Shown here piece after piece: positions 1-11,824 of a DNA stretch of 51,126 bases. Positions within the stretch are counted from its first letter, which is position 1. Each line of letters opens with the position of its first letter. The position numbers and the translations under genes were made by a program. Location of the stretch: the NCBI RefSeq assembly GCF_000220395.1, contig NW_004085937.1, positions 1-51,126 on the forward strand, given 5' to 3'. Below the pieces are notes generated by a model. The model was not told the origin of the DNA, ran no database searches, and saw only the letters and a program-made list of their open reading frames with translations. The stretch is from Ichthyophthirius multifiliis. Taxonomy: Eukaryota; Ciliophora; Oligohymenophorea; Hymenostomatida.

Positions 1-15
1 TATAATATAATATAA

Positions 16-70
<55 letters not shown>

Positions 71-560
71 TTTAATTTTTATAGATGACTTGATTGTTTG
101 AATGAATTTTAATTTTTAATAATTTTAAAATAATTATATATATAATTTTTATTTACTAATTCTTTATATTAATTGTCTGTATTTAAAAAAAAAAAATTTT
201 CTTTTATGTATAAATATTTGTTAAATTTTTTTATATTTAAAATATTAAATAATATCTAATTTTTATTAATTTTAATTATTTCTTTTTAAAAGTTTTTTAA
301 AGTTAATAAAATATATTTTTTAGCTAATTTTTAGCCTGAAAATAATATAAAATATTTTGTATAAAAAAAAAATAATTATATTCAAAAAGTTTTTTTTTAA
401 AAAAAAATGCAAAATTAATAAACTACTATTTATTTAATTAATAAATAATGCTCATATATTTTGGTAATCGTAGATGTAAAATTTATTTTTTAATAATATA
501 TATAATATATATATATCCATTTTATATATATTATATAAATTAATAAACAATAATTAGTAA
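1..560. other. AT-rich gene-free stretch with TTA microsatellite
   Basis: This stretch has no supported reading frame in either strand under the ciliate code. It opens with a perfect (TTA)n trinucleotide run at about 18-70 and continues as A/T homopolymers and short AT repeats up to the first start codon at 561. It probably holds the upstream region of the leucine-rich-repeat gene, but no motif can be named. Confidence 0.7.
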
Positions 561-1999
561 ATGAAAGGAAATACTTTAATTAAAAAAGATTTTTATAAAT
601 TATTAAATGAATTAAGCTTATCTTATAATAAAATAATAAAGTTAACGTGTAAATTACCAAATTTAATAAACCTAATAGTTTTTAATCTAAGTTATATTTT
701 GCCATGTAAATATAAATAAATAATCAAATAATTTTTATTTATTTAAAAAGAAAAATTAGAATTTTTTTCTATAAATAAACTTCTTTAATTAGACTTATCT
801 TTTAACTAAATCAGATAATTATGTTTAATTGAAAAAGGATAATAATTTGAATATATAAATACTAATTTATTCTCATACTAAGAAAATATTATATTATATT
901 TAGATATAACCTAAAACTTAATTTAAAAAGATGTTTATGTTTCTTTCATATACTTAAATAAGCAACAAATGTTAAAAATAAATATAAATTTTTATATTAT
1001 TTACTAAAAAAAAAAGATTATATTTAAAATAAAAAAATGTAATATATAAGACTTTTTAATATATTATTTGTACGAATATTAGTGAAATAAAAAGACTTAT
1101 AAAGTAATATTATATATATTTATAATAAATATTTAAAATAAATTTAATAAGTTAATAAAAATAAAATAATAATGAATCTAATAATCTTTTATGTGATTCT
1201 AATACAATTTAGGATGAAAAAATAGAAAAAATCAATTAAAAGAAATCAACTTAATATATAAATCCAAATAAAATAATCTAAAACATATTAAAGAAAATTA
1301 ATAATTTAAATGAGAATGAATAATCAAGTACTATAAAAAAGAATATTGAACCTTAATAATAAATGAAATACCGAACGCCAGTAAAAAAAAGTTTTTCCAT
1401 AAAATATTTTCAAAAAGAAAATCTAAAAAAATAAAAATAAAAAAAATTATAAAACTAAAACTAATAAGAAATCACTTAATTTAATTTAGAAAGTACACTT
1501 AAAGATTAAAATTAATAAAAAAAAAAAACATTTTTTTAAGATATTATTAACAATATTACTATAAACGAATAAATAAATATTTATTAAAGTTAAATAGAGT
1601 AAAAATGAAAAATATAAATATAAATATAAATATTAAATAAAAATAATATATATAATTATATATAATATATATATTATAAATTTATATTTTTTTTTTTTAT
1701 ACATTTTTAAACATCATATATTTATATTTTCATTATTATAATTATATATTAGGAAATAATTGAAATTTAAACTAAAAGTTTTAGAAGATAAAACTAGCTA
1801 TTTAGAATATAACTTGAACTAATATTAGTTAATATGTAATTAATAAAAAGTATAATTATAAGATATGAATTTTTATCGTTTTTTTTGTGAGTATTTAATG
1901 AAAGATTAAGAAAAGTATTATAAATAGCTCTATTATAGTAATATTAAATAATTTTGTTAGCAAATAGAATTAAATTATATTAAAATTAATTAAGATTGA
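561..1999 (+). CDS. Leucine-rich-repeat protein with coiled-coil tail
   Basis: Read with TAA/TAG as Gln, the gene starts at ATG 561 and ends at TGA 1997-1999, giving about 381 residues in five exons: 561-705, 751-970, 1017-1103, 1152-1598 and 1753-1999. Intron phases agree, so the frame stays open, and the skipped introns contain the interfering stops. The first intron (706-750, 45 nt) is in frame and therefore optional. The N-terminal third shows leucine-rich repeats (LNELSLSYNKIIKL, LLQLDLSFNQIRQL). The rest is polar, Lys/Asn/Gln-rich, and the last exon is predicted coiled coil (KVLEDKTSYLEYNLNQ). LRR proteins of this kind are common in cilia and basal bodies, but no specific role can be assigned. 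The last intron (154 nt) is unusually long for this window. Confidence 0.75.
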
Positions 2000-2104
2000 T
2001 ATTCAAAATAAAATTAAAATTATTTATCTATACATATATATTTATATTTTAAATATCTAAAAAACTTAAATTATAAAAAATTATTCTTATAACAATATTA
2101 AAAA

Positions 2105-2881
2105 ATGTAAACTTCTATACTAGAAGATATATAAGGAGTCATTGATTTTTCTCAAGGACTTGATAATTTTACAAGATATGGTTTATTAATAATGAATTTT
2201 GCTATAATAATAATAATTTTGATTGTTAAGTAAATTAAAAAATCCTAATAAACTGAAAGGAAACCAATTTTATTTATAATAGCCCACCCAGATGATGAAG
2301 TAATGTTTTTTTTACCAGCCATAAAAGATCTTGAAAGCTAATACGAAATGCACTTATTAAGTTTTTCAAACGGTGATTTTGATAAGCTAGGTAAAATAAG
2401 AGAAATAGAACTCGAGAAATCTTGTAAAAAACTTGGTTTTGTTAAATATTAAATAATAAACGATTAAGAAATACAAGACGGTATGTAAAATAAATGGCCA
2501 ATTTAAAAAATGGCGGAAATAGTAAAAAAATACACCATTGAAAATAGCATTAAAGGAATTTTTACTTTTGATAATAAAGGAGTAAGTGGACATCCAAATC
2601 ATATTGACGTTTATAAATGCGTAAAATATTTAAATGATCAAAACGAGTTAGATAAAGAAATAAAGCTTTTTAGTTTAAAAAGTGTGAATTTAATAAGAAA
2701 ATATTTAGGATTTTTTGACATTATTTTATGTATTTTTGATGAAAATGTTTTTATTAATTATAATCCGATTTATTCTTGGAAATGTATGTTAATTCATAAA
2801 TCTTAATTTGTTTGGTATAGAAAATTGTTTTTACTTTTTTCTAGATATACTTTTATTAATACAGTTGAAAGATTATAATGA
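2105..2881 (+). CDS. PIGL: N-acetylglucosaminyl-phosphatidylinositol de-N-acetylase (PIG-L/GPI12 family)
   Basis: A single exon of 258 codons runs from ATG 2105 to TGA 2879-2881. The family removes the acetyl group from GlcNAc-PI, the second step of GPI-anchor synthesis, on the cytosolic face of the ER. The metal-binding signature AHPDDE lies near residue 60. It is followed by SFSNGDFDKLGKIREIELEK and the second conserved block GVSGHPNH near residue 165, where the His residues complete the zinc site. One hydrophobic segment (MNFAIIIIILIV, about residues 33-46) precedes the catalytic domain, matching the N-terminal membrane anchor of PIG-L proteins. Length is normal for the family (about 250 residues). 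The gene sits about 105 bp after the LRR gene on the same strand. I see no broken motif. Confidence 0.93.
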
Positions 2882-3158
2882 AATATTAGTATTATTTATG
2901 TAATTCGTGTATTTTTCAGATATTCCTTTTTTTCTATTTTTGTTTGTTTTTTCTTCTCCCTTATTTTGTAAATATCATATTTAAATGATATAAATAATAT
3001 AATTTATAGTTTTTATTTTTTGATATACATTTTTTTATTTAGATTTTTTTTTTATATATATATATATATGTATTTATTATGATTTGATTTTATATAATTT
3101 ATTTGAAAACTCTATATTTGAATAGTTAATAGTATAAAAACAAACAAACAAACAAAAT

Positions 3159-5195
3159 ATGTAATAAAAGATTGTTCCCAAATTTATTTTTAAATCCAAG
3201 AATTAATGGGTAAAATAAGTATTAGATAAAACTAAGAACGAAAATAATAATAAAATAATTGATTAAATAATAGCTAGTAAATATGATGACTAAGCTTTAG
3301 ATAATGTATATAATTAATTCGAAGTTCTTATAGATTAAGTCTTTTAAAATAATTAAAATTTGCATAAATATTTATATGAGAAATAATCTCCTAGTTAAAA
3401 TAATAATAACTAACAATTTCATACTTTTCATAATTAAAGGAGTTCTTAAAAAATTAATAATAATTCTATATTTAGTCCTAAATCTCATTCAAATGAAATA
3501 AAAAGACAAAAAACACATCGAATAGTATTAAATTCAATAAAAAAATAAGAAAAAAATAAATATAATTAAAAAGATTTTTTAAAAAAAGATAAATAATTAG
3601 AAGAACTAGAAGTTTCTATAAATAACAAACATTTCATATAAAAAGAAATATAAGAAAATTCTTAGTTTTAAGAAATAAATAATAACGAACAGTAGATTTT
3701 AGAAAATGTAAAAAATAATAGTGAGAGAGAAAAAAATATAAACTAAAAATAAATTTAAAAATAAATAGATGTAATAATATATAAATATATATATATATAT
3801 TTATATATTTATATATATATATTTATATAATAGTGTTAAATAATTCATTTGTCTTATATTTTAATAGAAGAATATAATAAGAAATTAATTTTTAATTTAA
3901 ATTTGCCTATTATTTCTTTAAAAATACTATTTTTAATTTATTAATAAACAAATTCAAATATGTTTAAATTAATATATTAAATATTATAAGAATATTTATT
4001 TTGTTTTGATTAAAGTATTAATTAAACACTTGAATTAATAAATTAAAAAACAGAAACTAAAAAATATTCCTATAAAGAAATCTCTGATCTTTTTTCCAAA
4101 CAAATCCAAATACTTTCAAAAAACTAGGAAATACAAAACTGTAATTATCTCCGTGACATTTAAACTTACTAAGAAACAATATCTACATAATAAATGGGAA
4201 TTTAGCAAATGCGTAAAGATCTAAATGATACAGAACTCATTGTATTTGAAAAATTTAAAGAAGAAATAAATACCCTTAAATAAAGCCTTGAATTATCAAA
4301 TAAAAAGCTGACTTAATTAACGAAAGAAAATAGTGATTTAAATAAGAATATAAAATAACTTGAAGGTCTATTTTAATAAAAAGAGAATTCATTAAAAATA
4401 TAAATGCAAGAAATCGAAAAATAATATACTTAATAAATAAACGATTTAACCTAATAACTTGAAAAATTAAAATTAATAAAGGAAAATTAAGAATCTCATA
4501 ATAATATAATAACACATTCATACAAAACAGCACTTTTATCGATGAAAATTTTAAAAGATAAAACAAATGGAATGGAAGCTAAAATAAACATTCTTTTAAA
4601 TGAAAATATGAGGTTAAATTAAAGGGCGGCAACAAATTTTTACGATTTAACACCAAGACCTAACTTCAATGATTTAGATGATATTATTGATATAAATAGG
4701 CCAATTGTATAAAAAAAAACAGAAAAGATAAACTTTTAAGAACTCTCTACTTAATAAAAAGTGAAACAAAAAGCTTAATAAATTATAACCTTAATTAATA
4801 AAATTAAAGACGAGTATGATTAGAAAATTAATAATATTTTAAAAGAATAGTCAGAAGTTGATTCTTAAGTTAATAAAATAAAATAAAAATAAAAAAAAAT
4901 AAAAGACACTTAATAAATACTAAATAAAGATTAAAAAATTAATATAATAAATAATGGTAATTATACATAAAAAAGTTAAGAAAATATTAAAATAAATACT
5001 TTAAAAAATATTGAAATTTTTTCTAGTTAGAAAAAAGATTCTAATACTTAAAATTAAATTGATATTGAAAATAAAAATAATAATGAATATGATAAAAAAG
5101 ATAATATTGATATTTAAAATGAAGATGAAAACGAAAACGAAAGCGAAACTGAAAATGAAATATTTAATAAAAATATAATACGAAAATAAAAATGA
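3159..5195 (+). CDS. Long coiled-coil protein with acidic tail
   Basis: ATG 3159 to TGA 5193-5195, two exons (3159-3770 and 3834-5195) around a 63-nt intron that keeps phase 0; about 657 residues. The N-terminal 200 residues are polar and disordered. Exon 2 opens with a hydrophobic helical block (about residues 205-260) and then a long coiled coil with heptad-like stretches (FEKFKEEINTLKQSLELSNK). Near residue 420 sits RAATNFYDLTPRPNF, a short conserved-looking motif inside the coil. The tail is acidic and Glu/Asn-rich (NEDENENESETENE). The overall plan, with a helical N-terminal block, a coiled coil and an LTPRP-type motif, is reminiscent of translin-associated factor X-interacting (TSNAXIP1-like) axonemal proteins. 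That match is from memory and weak. The spacing to the convergent adaptor gene is only about 150 bp. Confidence 0.7.
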
Positions 5196-5348
5196 AAAAA
5201 AAAAAAATTTAAATAAAATGATAAATTTATTTTATAATATATATATAAATATAATATAATAATATATATATATATTTATTGACATATAAATTTAAATTAT
5301 TTTAATTTTTTTTTTTTTTTTTTAAATAAAAAAATAATAATATTTTTT

Positions 5349-6448
5349 TCATAATTCTTTATTATTGCCAAATATAAAAGTAAGATGATCAATTAACGTT
5401 CTAGCAGTTTCCACATATTTAGAATAAGGTATAATTTATAATAAAGCTTAAAAATTTGGTTAAACGATAATTTTTAACATATATTCAATATTAGGAACAT
5501 CTAATTCGACTATTCCAGTAAGCTTATAATTTTAAATACATTATCCACTTTTATTTTATTAAATAAACTATTCTAAAGATATATTCTCATAAAATAAAGG
5601 GAAATATCTTTTAAAATATACAGGACTTCTTATAACTTTTTAATTTAAAGTAAAAATATCACTTTTAATAATTTAAGATTTTTTTAATTTCCATTTATTT
5701 TTAAATACAAAATGAGAATTAAAAGTATTCTTAATATGCATATATTTAGATAATAAACTTGGCAAGAAAATATTTATACTTATATCTCTTCCATTTATTT
5801 AACCTTTTATATTTCCATTTATTATATTATATGGACATTGTACATAAGTTATTATTCCTTATACTTTTAATTATTTTTTAGACTAAATTTCTTTAGGAAA
5901 AATATCATTTTTTATAAATAATTAAGAAGCTATAAATTTAACAAATATATATTTAATATATTTATATTATATTTTTTTATATAAAAAATACTATAATCTC
6001 CTTCAAAATCAAGTTCAAAATTTTATATTGGATTTTCACTCTATATTTTTTTATGTAATTTTTAATATAATTTTATTTATGTAAAAAAACCTTATTTTAA
6101 AAATACAAATCACATTAGATTAAAAATCTTTATCTTGATTAATCAAAAACCTTTTAAGAAATAACTCCGATTTTCAAATCTGAAGAATTAATGAGAGGGC
6201 ATTTTGTTTTTAAATTTGCAACTTTAAATCTTCTCAAAATTTATTAAGTAATATTATAATCTTATAAAACATCAAAGATACATTTCCTATACTTATGAAG
6301 AGTACCTGTATGATTTTTAAGTTATATAATTTAATTTTTCAAAGGAAAGTCTCTTACAGATATATCACTTTAACCTATATATATAAATAAATAGAAATAA
6401 ATAGAAATAAATATAAATAAATATAAATAAATATAAATAAATATAAAT

Positions 6449-6488
<40 letters not shown>

Positions 6489-7059
6489 ATGTATATGTGT
6501 ATATATAAATTTATATTTTTATTATTTATATCATTTATTATAAATTTAATATTATTATTGTTTATTTGTTTACTTAAATCAGTAAAACTATCATGATCAA
6601 TAAAATCATTAGTTGAATTTTATTATTTTTCTTTAAAATTACTGTTTATAGTTTATTTATTATCTTAATTTATCTATTTTTAAATAAATTAAGGACTTTT
6701 TTCATCTTTTTTAATATTATTATCAATTTATTAAAATTATTGTTGATTTTTTTATGTATTTTAAAATGTATCAAAGTTTATATTTTCGTTATTTTAATTA
6801 TTCTCATTATTATTATTATTTATATTAAAATCAAAATTAAAATCATTATTGTCAAAATTAAAATCTGCATTTTATTATTATGATTATTTTTCATTATTAA
6901 ATTCTCCCCATTAAAAATTCATGTCTTATTATTCTTTACTTTAATTGCTATTTTATATTTCAAAATTAAATTCATCATTAAATCCACCTTCATTAAAATA
7001 ATTATTATTATTTTCATTTTAATTATAATAATCATTACTATTACTATTATAATTATTAA

Positions 7060-7099
<40 letters not shown>

Positions 7100-9228
7100 T
7101 TATTAAATATATTATTTGCATTATTATTATCATTATTATTATAATCATTTTTAGTTTCACTATTTATTTTTATTTTATTTTCGTCATTTTATTTATTTTA
7201 CATTTTTTTTTCTTCATTTTATCTCATATACATTTATTATTCTTCTTCTTCTCTTTCAATTTATCTTTTTTATTATTATTCATATTCTTATTTATTTGTT
7301 GTTTCCTATAATTATTATTTTTAAAATTCTTCTTCTTACTATCTCTATAATTATTCTTATATTTATTATTCTTCTTTTTTTTTTTTTTTTTTTTCCTTTT
7401 TTTATTACTACTTAATTATTTATTCTTCCTATATATTTTTTTCTTAATCCTACTATTTTTTTACTTAACTTTATTCATTTTAATCTATTTCTTATTAATT
7501 AAATTACTAATCAAAATTAAAATCTGCTCCACCGAAATTATCAAAATCCCCTTAAAAATTTGGATTTTCTTAAAAATCTTAATTTACTTTAAAGCCATCG
7601 AAATTGTTATCATCGAAATTACCCCAATCATTAAATTATTATTATTTAGGAGATTCTTGAAATTATTATTATTTAGGAGATTCATTAAATTATTGTTATT
7701 TGGGAGATTGTTGAAATTATTATTAATTAGGAGATTCTTAAAATTATTATTATTATTAATTTTCATTTTATGAACTTTTTTTTTTATTTATTAATCATAA
7801 TCTATTTTTCGATCTTTTGAAATTTCTTTTAGACGCACATTTTAAAATATTTTTTGCGCTTTTTTTTTTAAAAAAAACTAAATATTTATGCTATTTTTTT
7901 ATTTAATTATTTTTACATAATTATAATAAATTTGATTTAAATTATTTATATTTAGTTAAATCATTTTAGCTTTTTACTAAATCTGTATACCCATCTTTAT
8001 ACTATTCTAATAATTCTTAAAAGTCTATAAACTATTATAATTGTTATTCATTATATTCAGGCTAACTTACTAATTAATTTATTTAATTAATTAATTCTTC
8101 GCTTAATTAATTTATATTATCTTTATGTGACTCTAAGACTATAGAATTAAATAAAAAAATTAAATTATATAAATAAATATAAAATATATAAACTTTCTAA
8201 AATAAATTATTCAGGTTCAGGAGTTTAATCAATAATTTCTAATAAAGGAAGAAACAACTCCTATATTTGATCTAAAACTAATAAAATAAAAATAATATAT
8301 ATAAATATATAAATAAATAAAAATATATTTTTATATTTTTTATTTATATTAAATATTAATATAATAATAAATATATATATATATATTAATATATATGATA
8401 TATGATTTTTTATATTTTTTTTTTTTATTTATTATTTATATTTTTTATTTATAATAAATATTTAAATATAACATTACTATTTGTTTTTTATTTTTATTAA
8501 GTTTATTATGGAGTTTTAGTTTTTTTTATTTTTTATTTTCATAAAACATAAATTCTTCAGGAAATTCTATATTTTTTTGTTATAGCTTTCCTATAATTAT
8601 TGTAAATTAAGTATCTTAACCAGTAGAAGTTTATGGCCATTTAGATTACCATTTCATTATACATTCTATGTTTAGGCGGATAAACTACATATATAAATTA
8701 GGATCTATTTTTATTTTAGATTATATATTATATTTATTTTATTACCTTCTTTTTATATCTTTTTTTCTTTTAATCATCTTCTGGGCTACTTGAACTTTCC
8801 AATTCACAAAATTTTTAAATTGATTTTAAAATATTATGCTTTAATAATTTTACTACAAATTTTGAGTTAGTTTTTTAACCATTATCAGGATCAATTATAT
8901 ATTTTAAAAGCTTTTAATTTTTTTTTATTATTTTAATTTTTTTTTATTATTTTAATTTTTTTTTATTTATTTACAAAAAGTGCTAAAAATTTATTTATTA
9001 AAGAATTTTATTCACTTTATAATATTTAATCTATACAATCTAATGTTTATTAGTAACATTCACTTAAAATAAAAGATAGATTATATTTATATATATTTTT
9101 AATAATATATTTTACGTGTCTTATAATTTATTTATTATATCCATAATTTCTTCTCTCTATTATTCAAAAATATCTTCATTTTATACAAGTTCTGGTATTT
9201 TATTTTATATAAATTATTTTTTTGACAT
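5349..9228 (-). CDS. VHS-GAT-hinge adaptor with alpha-adaptin-type ear
   Basis: Minus-strand gene, ATG at 9228-9226, TGA at 5351-5349, at least eight exons. In order it has three parts. First is a VHS domain (about 9228-8530), which begins MSKKQFIQNKIPELVQNEDI and ends with the helix pair around IECIMKWQSKWPQTSTG and NIEFPEEFMFYE. Next is a helical GAT-like segment (about 8280-7800; INQINQLVSQPEYNEQQLQQ). A Q/N-rich hinge of several hundred residues follows (about 7790-6500), with repeated DF/NF motifs. Last is a two-lobed ear (about 6375-5349) resembling the AP-2 alpha appendage: a sandwich lobe with DLKIGVISQKVF and a platform lobe with INIFLPSLLSKYM, KNKWKL and a closing VQPNFQALLQIIPYS. 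Splices at 5930-5991 and 6041-6090 keep frame. The hinge and the VHS end each need one extra base in an A run to stay in one frame. Role by family: cargo and ubiquitin sorting into clathrin coats. Confidence 0.72.
7064..7100 (-). repeat. (TTA)n run encoding poly-Asn in the adaptor hinge
   Basis: This is a perfect trinucleotide run of about 12 units, read on the minus strand as AAT codons within the hinge of the VHS adaptor. The frame on the two sides differs by one base, which could reflect a miscounted A run beside the repeat. Confidence 0.75.
7617..7745 (-). repeat. 27-bp tandem repeats encoding ESPKQQQFN/Q in adaptor hinge
   Basis: Four to five consecutive 27-bp units on the minus strand encode a nine-residue repeat of the form ESPKQQQF followed by Asn or Gln, then run into DWGNFDDNNFDGF. 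The units differ by a few bases (Pro-Asn or Pro-Lys, Gln or Glu at the first position). They lie in the unstructured hinge between GAT-like and ear regions. The repeated SP and F-containing motifs look like docking sites for coat components, by inference only. Confidence 0.8.
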
Positions 9229-9517
9229 TTTTATATGTTTAAAAAAAAAATTAATTTTTATTTTTTATATAAAAAATAAATATTTTAAAAAAATAAAATA
9301 TAAATATAATAAATAAAATAAGAAAAAATATATATATTAATAAATATATATATATATATATATATATATTCATAACATATAAATATTTTTAAAGATAATT
9401 TTATGGTTTTTTTTTTATTACGATATATTCTGTTATATATTAAATATTTAAAACTAAAAATTTAAATTTTGAAATATTTATATTATAAATTTTTTTAAAT
9501 ATATTATATAAATCAAA
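9229..9517. promoter_or_regulatory. Divergent intergenic region between adaptor and kelch-BTB genes
   Basis: The 289 bp between two divergently transcribed start codons (minus-strand ATG ending at 9226 and plus-strand ATG at 9518) must hold both promoters. It is almost pure A/T with an (AT)n run at about 9340-9370. No recognisable transcription factor site can be named. Confidence 0.5.
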
Positions 9518-11824
9518 ATGGGAATATGTTCTACATGTTAAAGAAATAATGAATTAAAAAAAAGATAAAAATGATAATTTTAATTCATTAATATATTTTA
9601 TTTAAGATTTAAGATGTTAATATAAAGAATAATTTGAGCTAAACTATCATTAAAATAAATAAAAAGACTTTAAAATTAAATTTACTAATAAAATTAAAAA
9701 TAAGGATTTTTAATAATTTACATTTAATCCGAAATCCAGACCCGCAACTTTATATCAATTAAATGAATTTTTACATAAATAATTAATTTCAGAAAGTGTT
9801 TAAGAAAATCATAATTTCAATTAAATAATTCATGTAATTTAAATTAATTGTATTAAAAATAAATATACATAAAAAAAAAGTTATCTGAAGATGAGATTTA
9901 TTAAACTGCAAAATAAATATAAGACATACATTATAAATAAACAATTTTAAACTCTAAATGAATATAAAATATAAATTGTAAATTATATTAAAGCAAACAT
10001 ATATTATATGTTTTAATAAAAAATAAGTATATATATCAAATAATATTGAATAATATAAGATTAATAAATAATAATAATAAAAAAAAAAATATGATTTATT
10101 TTCTAAAATAATTGAAAAAAAAAAAATAATATATACATGTAAATTAATGAAAAAAATTAAACTTTTTACTAAGAAACCATATAAAAAAAAACATAGAAGC
10201 TGATATAAAAAGCTCTTTTAAATCTTAAAAAAACCATTCAGCAATAAATTACAAAAAAAATATTTATATATTTGGGGGGTATAACGGCACTAAAAACAAT
10301 AACAAATTATATATATTTGACAATTAAAATTAATGGAAAAAAATAAAATTTCAAAATAAACAAAGCCTACCATAAGGAAGAAACGGACATACATCAGTAG
10401 TTATTTAAAATAAAATGTACTTAATAGGTGGTTGGATAGATAAAGTATTTAATTAAAATTTAAATATATATATATATATATATATTATCATTATATTTTT
10501 TTTTAAACAAAAAAATAGGGTTTATATTAAAGTAATGTAATATATATTCTTGATTTAGATTCGTTAGAATGGGAAAAAAAGCCTTCCATAGGTCAATATC
10601 CAGGTTTTACTTTATTAATAATTATATTTTAAATGTATATATATCAAAAAAGGACCATGTAATATGCATACAGCAGAAGTTTATGAAAATTAAATATTTG
10701 TTTTTAGAGGAGGTGATGGTTAATAATATTTAAATGATTTACATAGTTTAGATATAGATACGTTTAAATGGATAGAAGTATAAACAAAAAATACAAAACC
10801 ATAGCCTAGGGCAAACCATTCTTCGTGTTTAATAAAAGATGAAATGTATATTTTTGGAGGTTGGGATGGTTTTAAAAGATTAAACGATTTACACAAATTG
10901 AATTTAAGAAGTTTAGAATGGCTAAAAATTGATGTAAAAAATGACATATTACCACTTCCTAGGGCAGGAATGAAAATATTACATATAGAAGATAATATTT
11001 ATATGTTTGGGGGAAGTGGGAATGTTAATAATGGTCAAAACTAGTTAATTTGTTATAATGATTTTTGGATTTTTTCAATAAAAGATAATTATTGGAATTA
11101 ATGTAAAATATAGATTAAAGGATTGAATACAAATAGTTAATAATCTATATAGCCTAGAAGTGGTCATTCGTTTAATTTTTTTAATGATTAAATCTATGTT
11201 TTTGGGGGCAGTAATGGAAACAACTATTTTGATAGTTATATAATATTTGATGTTAACCCGAAGCCTTAATTAATTGCTAATGATAATATGGATTTTGATA
11301 ATTTTTTTTTATAAAATATTTCTTCATTTTATAATTAACCATAATTTTCTGATATTATTATTTTAGTATAAAGTAACAAAAAAATTTATTAGATTTTATT
11401 TTATTCTTTTTTTTAAAAAAAAAATAGATTAATAATTTTATGCGCATAAAATAATTTTAAGTTCATTTTCCGAAAATTTAAAAATGATGTTTACAGTAGG
11501 AATGGCTGAAACTAAAGTAAATTAAATTTAAATTTCTGATATAACTCCTCATGTTTTTAGTATTTTATTATAAGGTATTTATAATAGAAATCTGTCTTTA
11601 TAAAAAAAGATATGGAAAATATTGATTTACTTTTTGATGTTTATAAAGCTAGTGATCAGTTTTTGGTTGAAAAGATTAAGTTTTAAGTTTAATAATATAT
11701 AGCCTAAATTATTAATTTTAATAATTATATGGATATTTTAAAAAAAGCTTAATAGGTGAATGCATTTTTTATAATTGAATTGTGTTTATGGTATTAATAG
11801 AAAAACAAAAAAAAATAATTATGA
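9518..11824 (+). CDS. Kelch-repeat protein with C-terminal BTB/BACK-like region and N-myristoylation-type start
   Basis: Starts MGICSTCQ at 9518, a glycine-plus-cysteine start typical of myristoylated and palmitoylated proteins; ends TGA 11822-11824. Kelch blades show the double-glycine signature repeatedly: NIYIFGGYNG (about 10260), MYLIGGW (10414), IFVFRGGDG (10697), MYIFGGWDGF (10844), IYMFGGSG (11000) and IYVFGGSNG (11195). After them comes a BTB-like segment, FSDIIILVQSNKKIY then YAHKIILSSFSENFKMMF (11340-11570), and a short BACK-like helical tail. The order kelch then BTB matches LZTR1-type proteins rather than the usual BTB-kelch KLHL order. Clear introns are 10139-10173 (35 nt), 10445-10518, 10604-10652 and 11575-11609 (35 nt). 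One base too many in an A run near 9555 separates MGICSTCQRNN from the following frame. Likely role: substrate adaptor of a cullin-3 ligase at a membrane (inference). Confidence 0.8.

Noticed and set aside
2387-2602. Minus-strand open frame opposite the PIG-L gene
   Set aside because: It lies antisense to a confidently identified enzyme and has the Phe/Tyr/Ile-rich composition typical of shadows in AT-rich DNA.
7584-7766. Asn/Leu-rich minus-strand frame in the adaptor hinge
   Set aside because: Shifting one frame gives ESPKQQQF repeats and acidic-Phe motifs continuous with neighbouring hinge sequence; the Asn/Leu version is an off-frame shadow.
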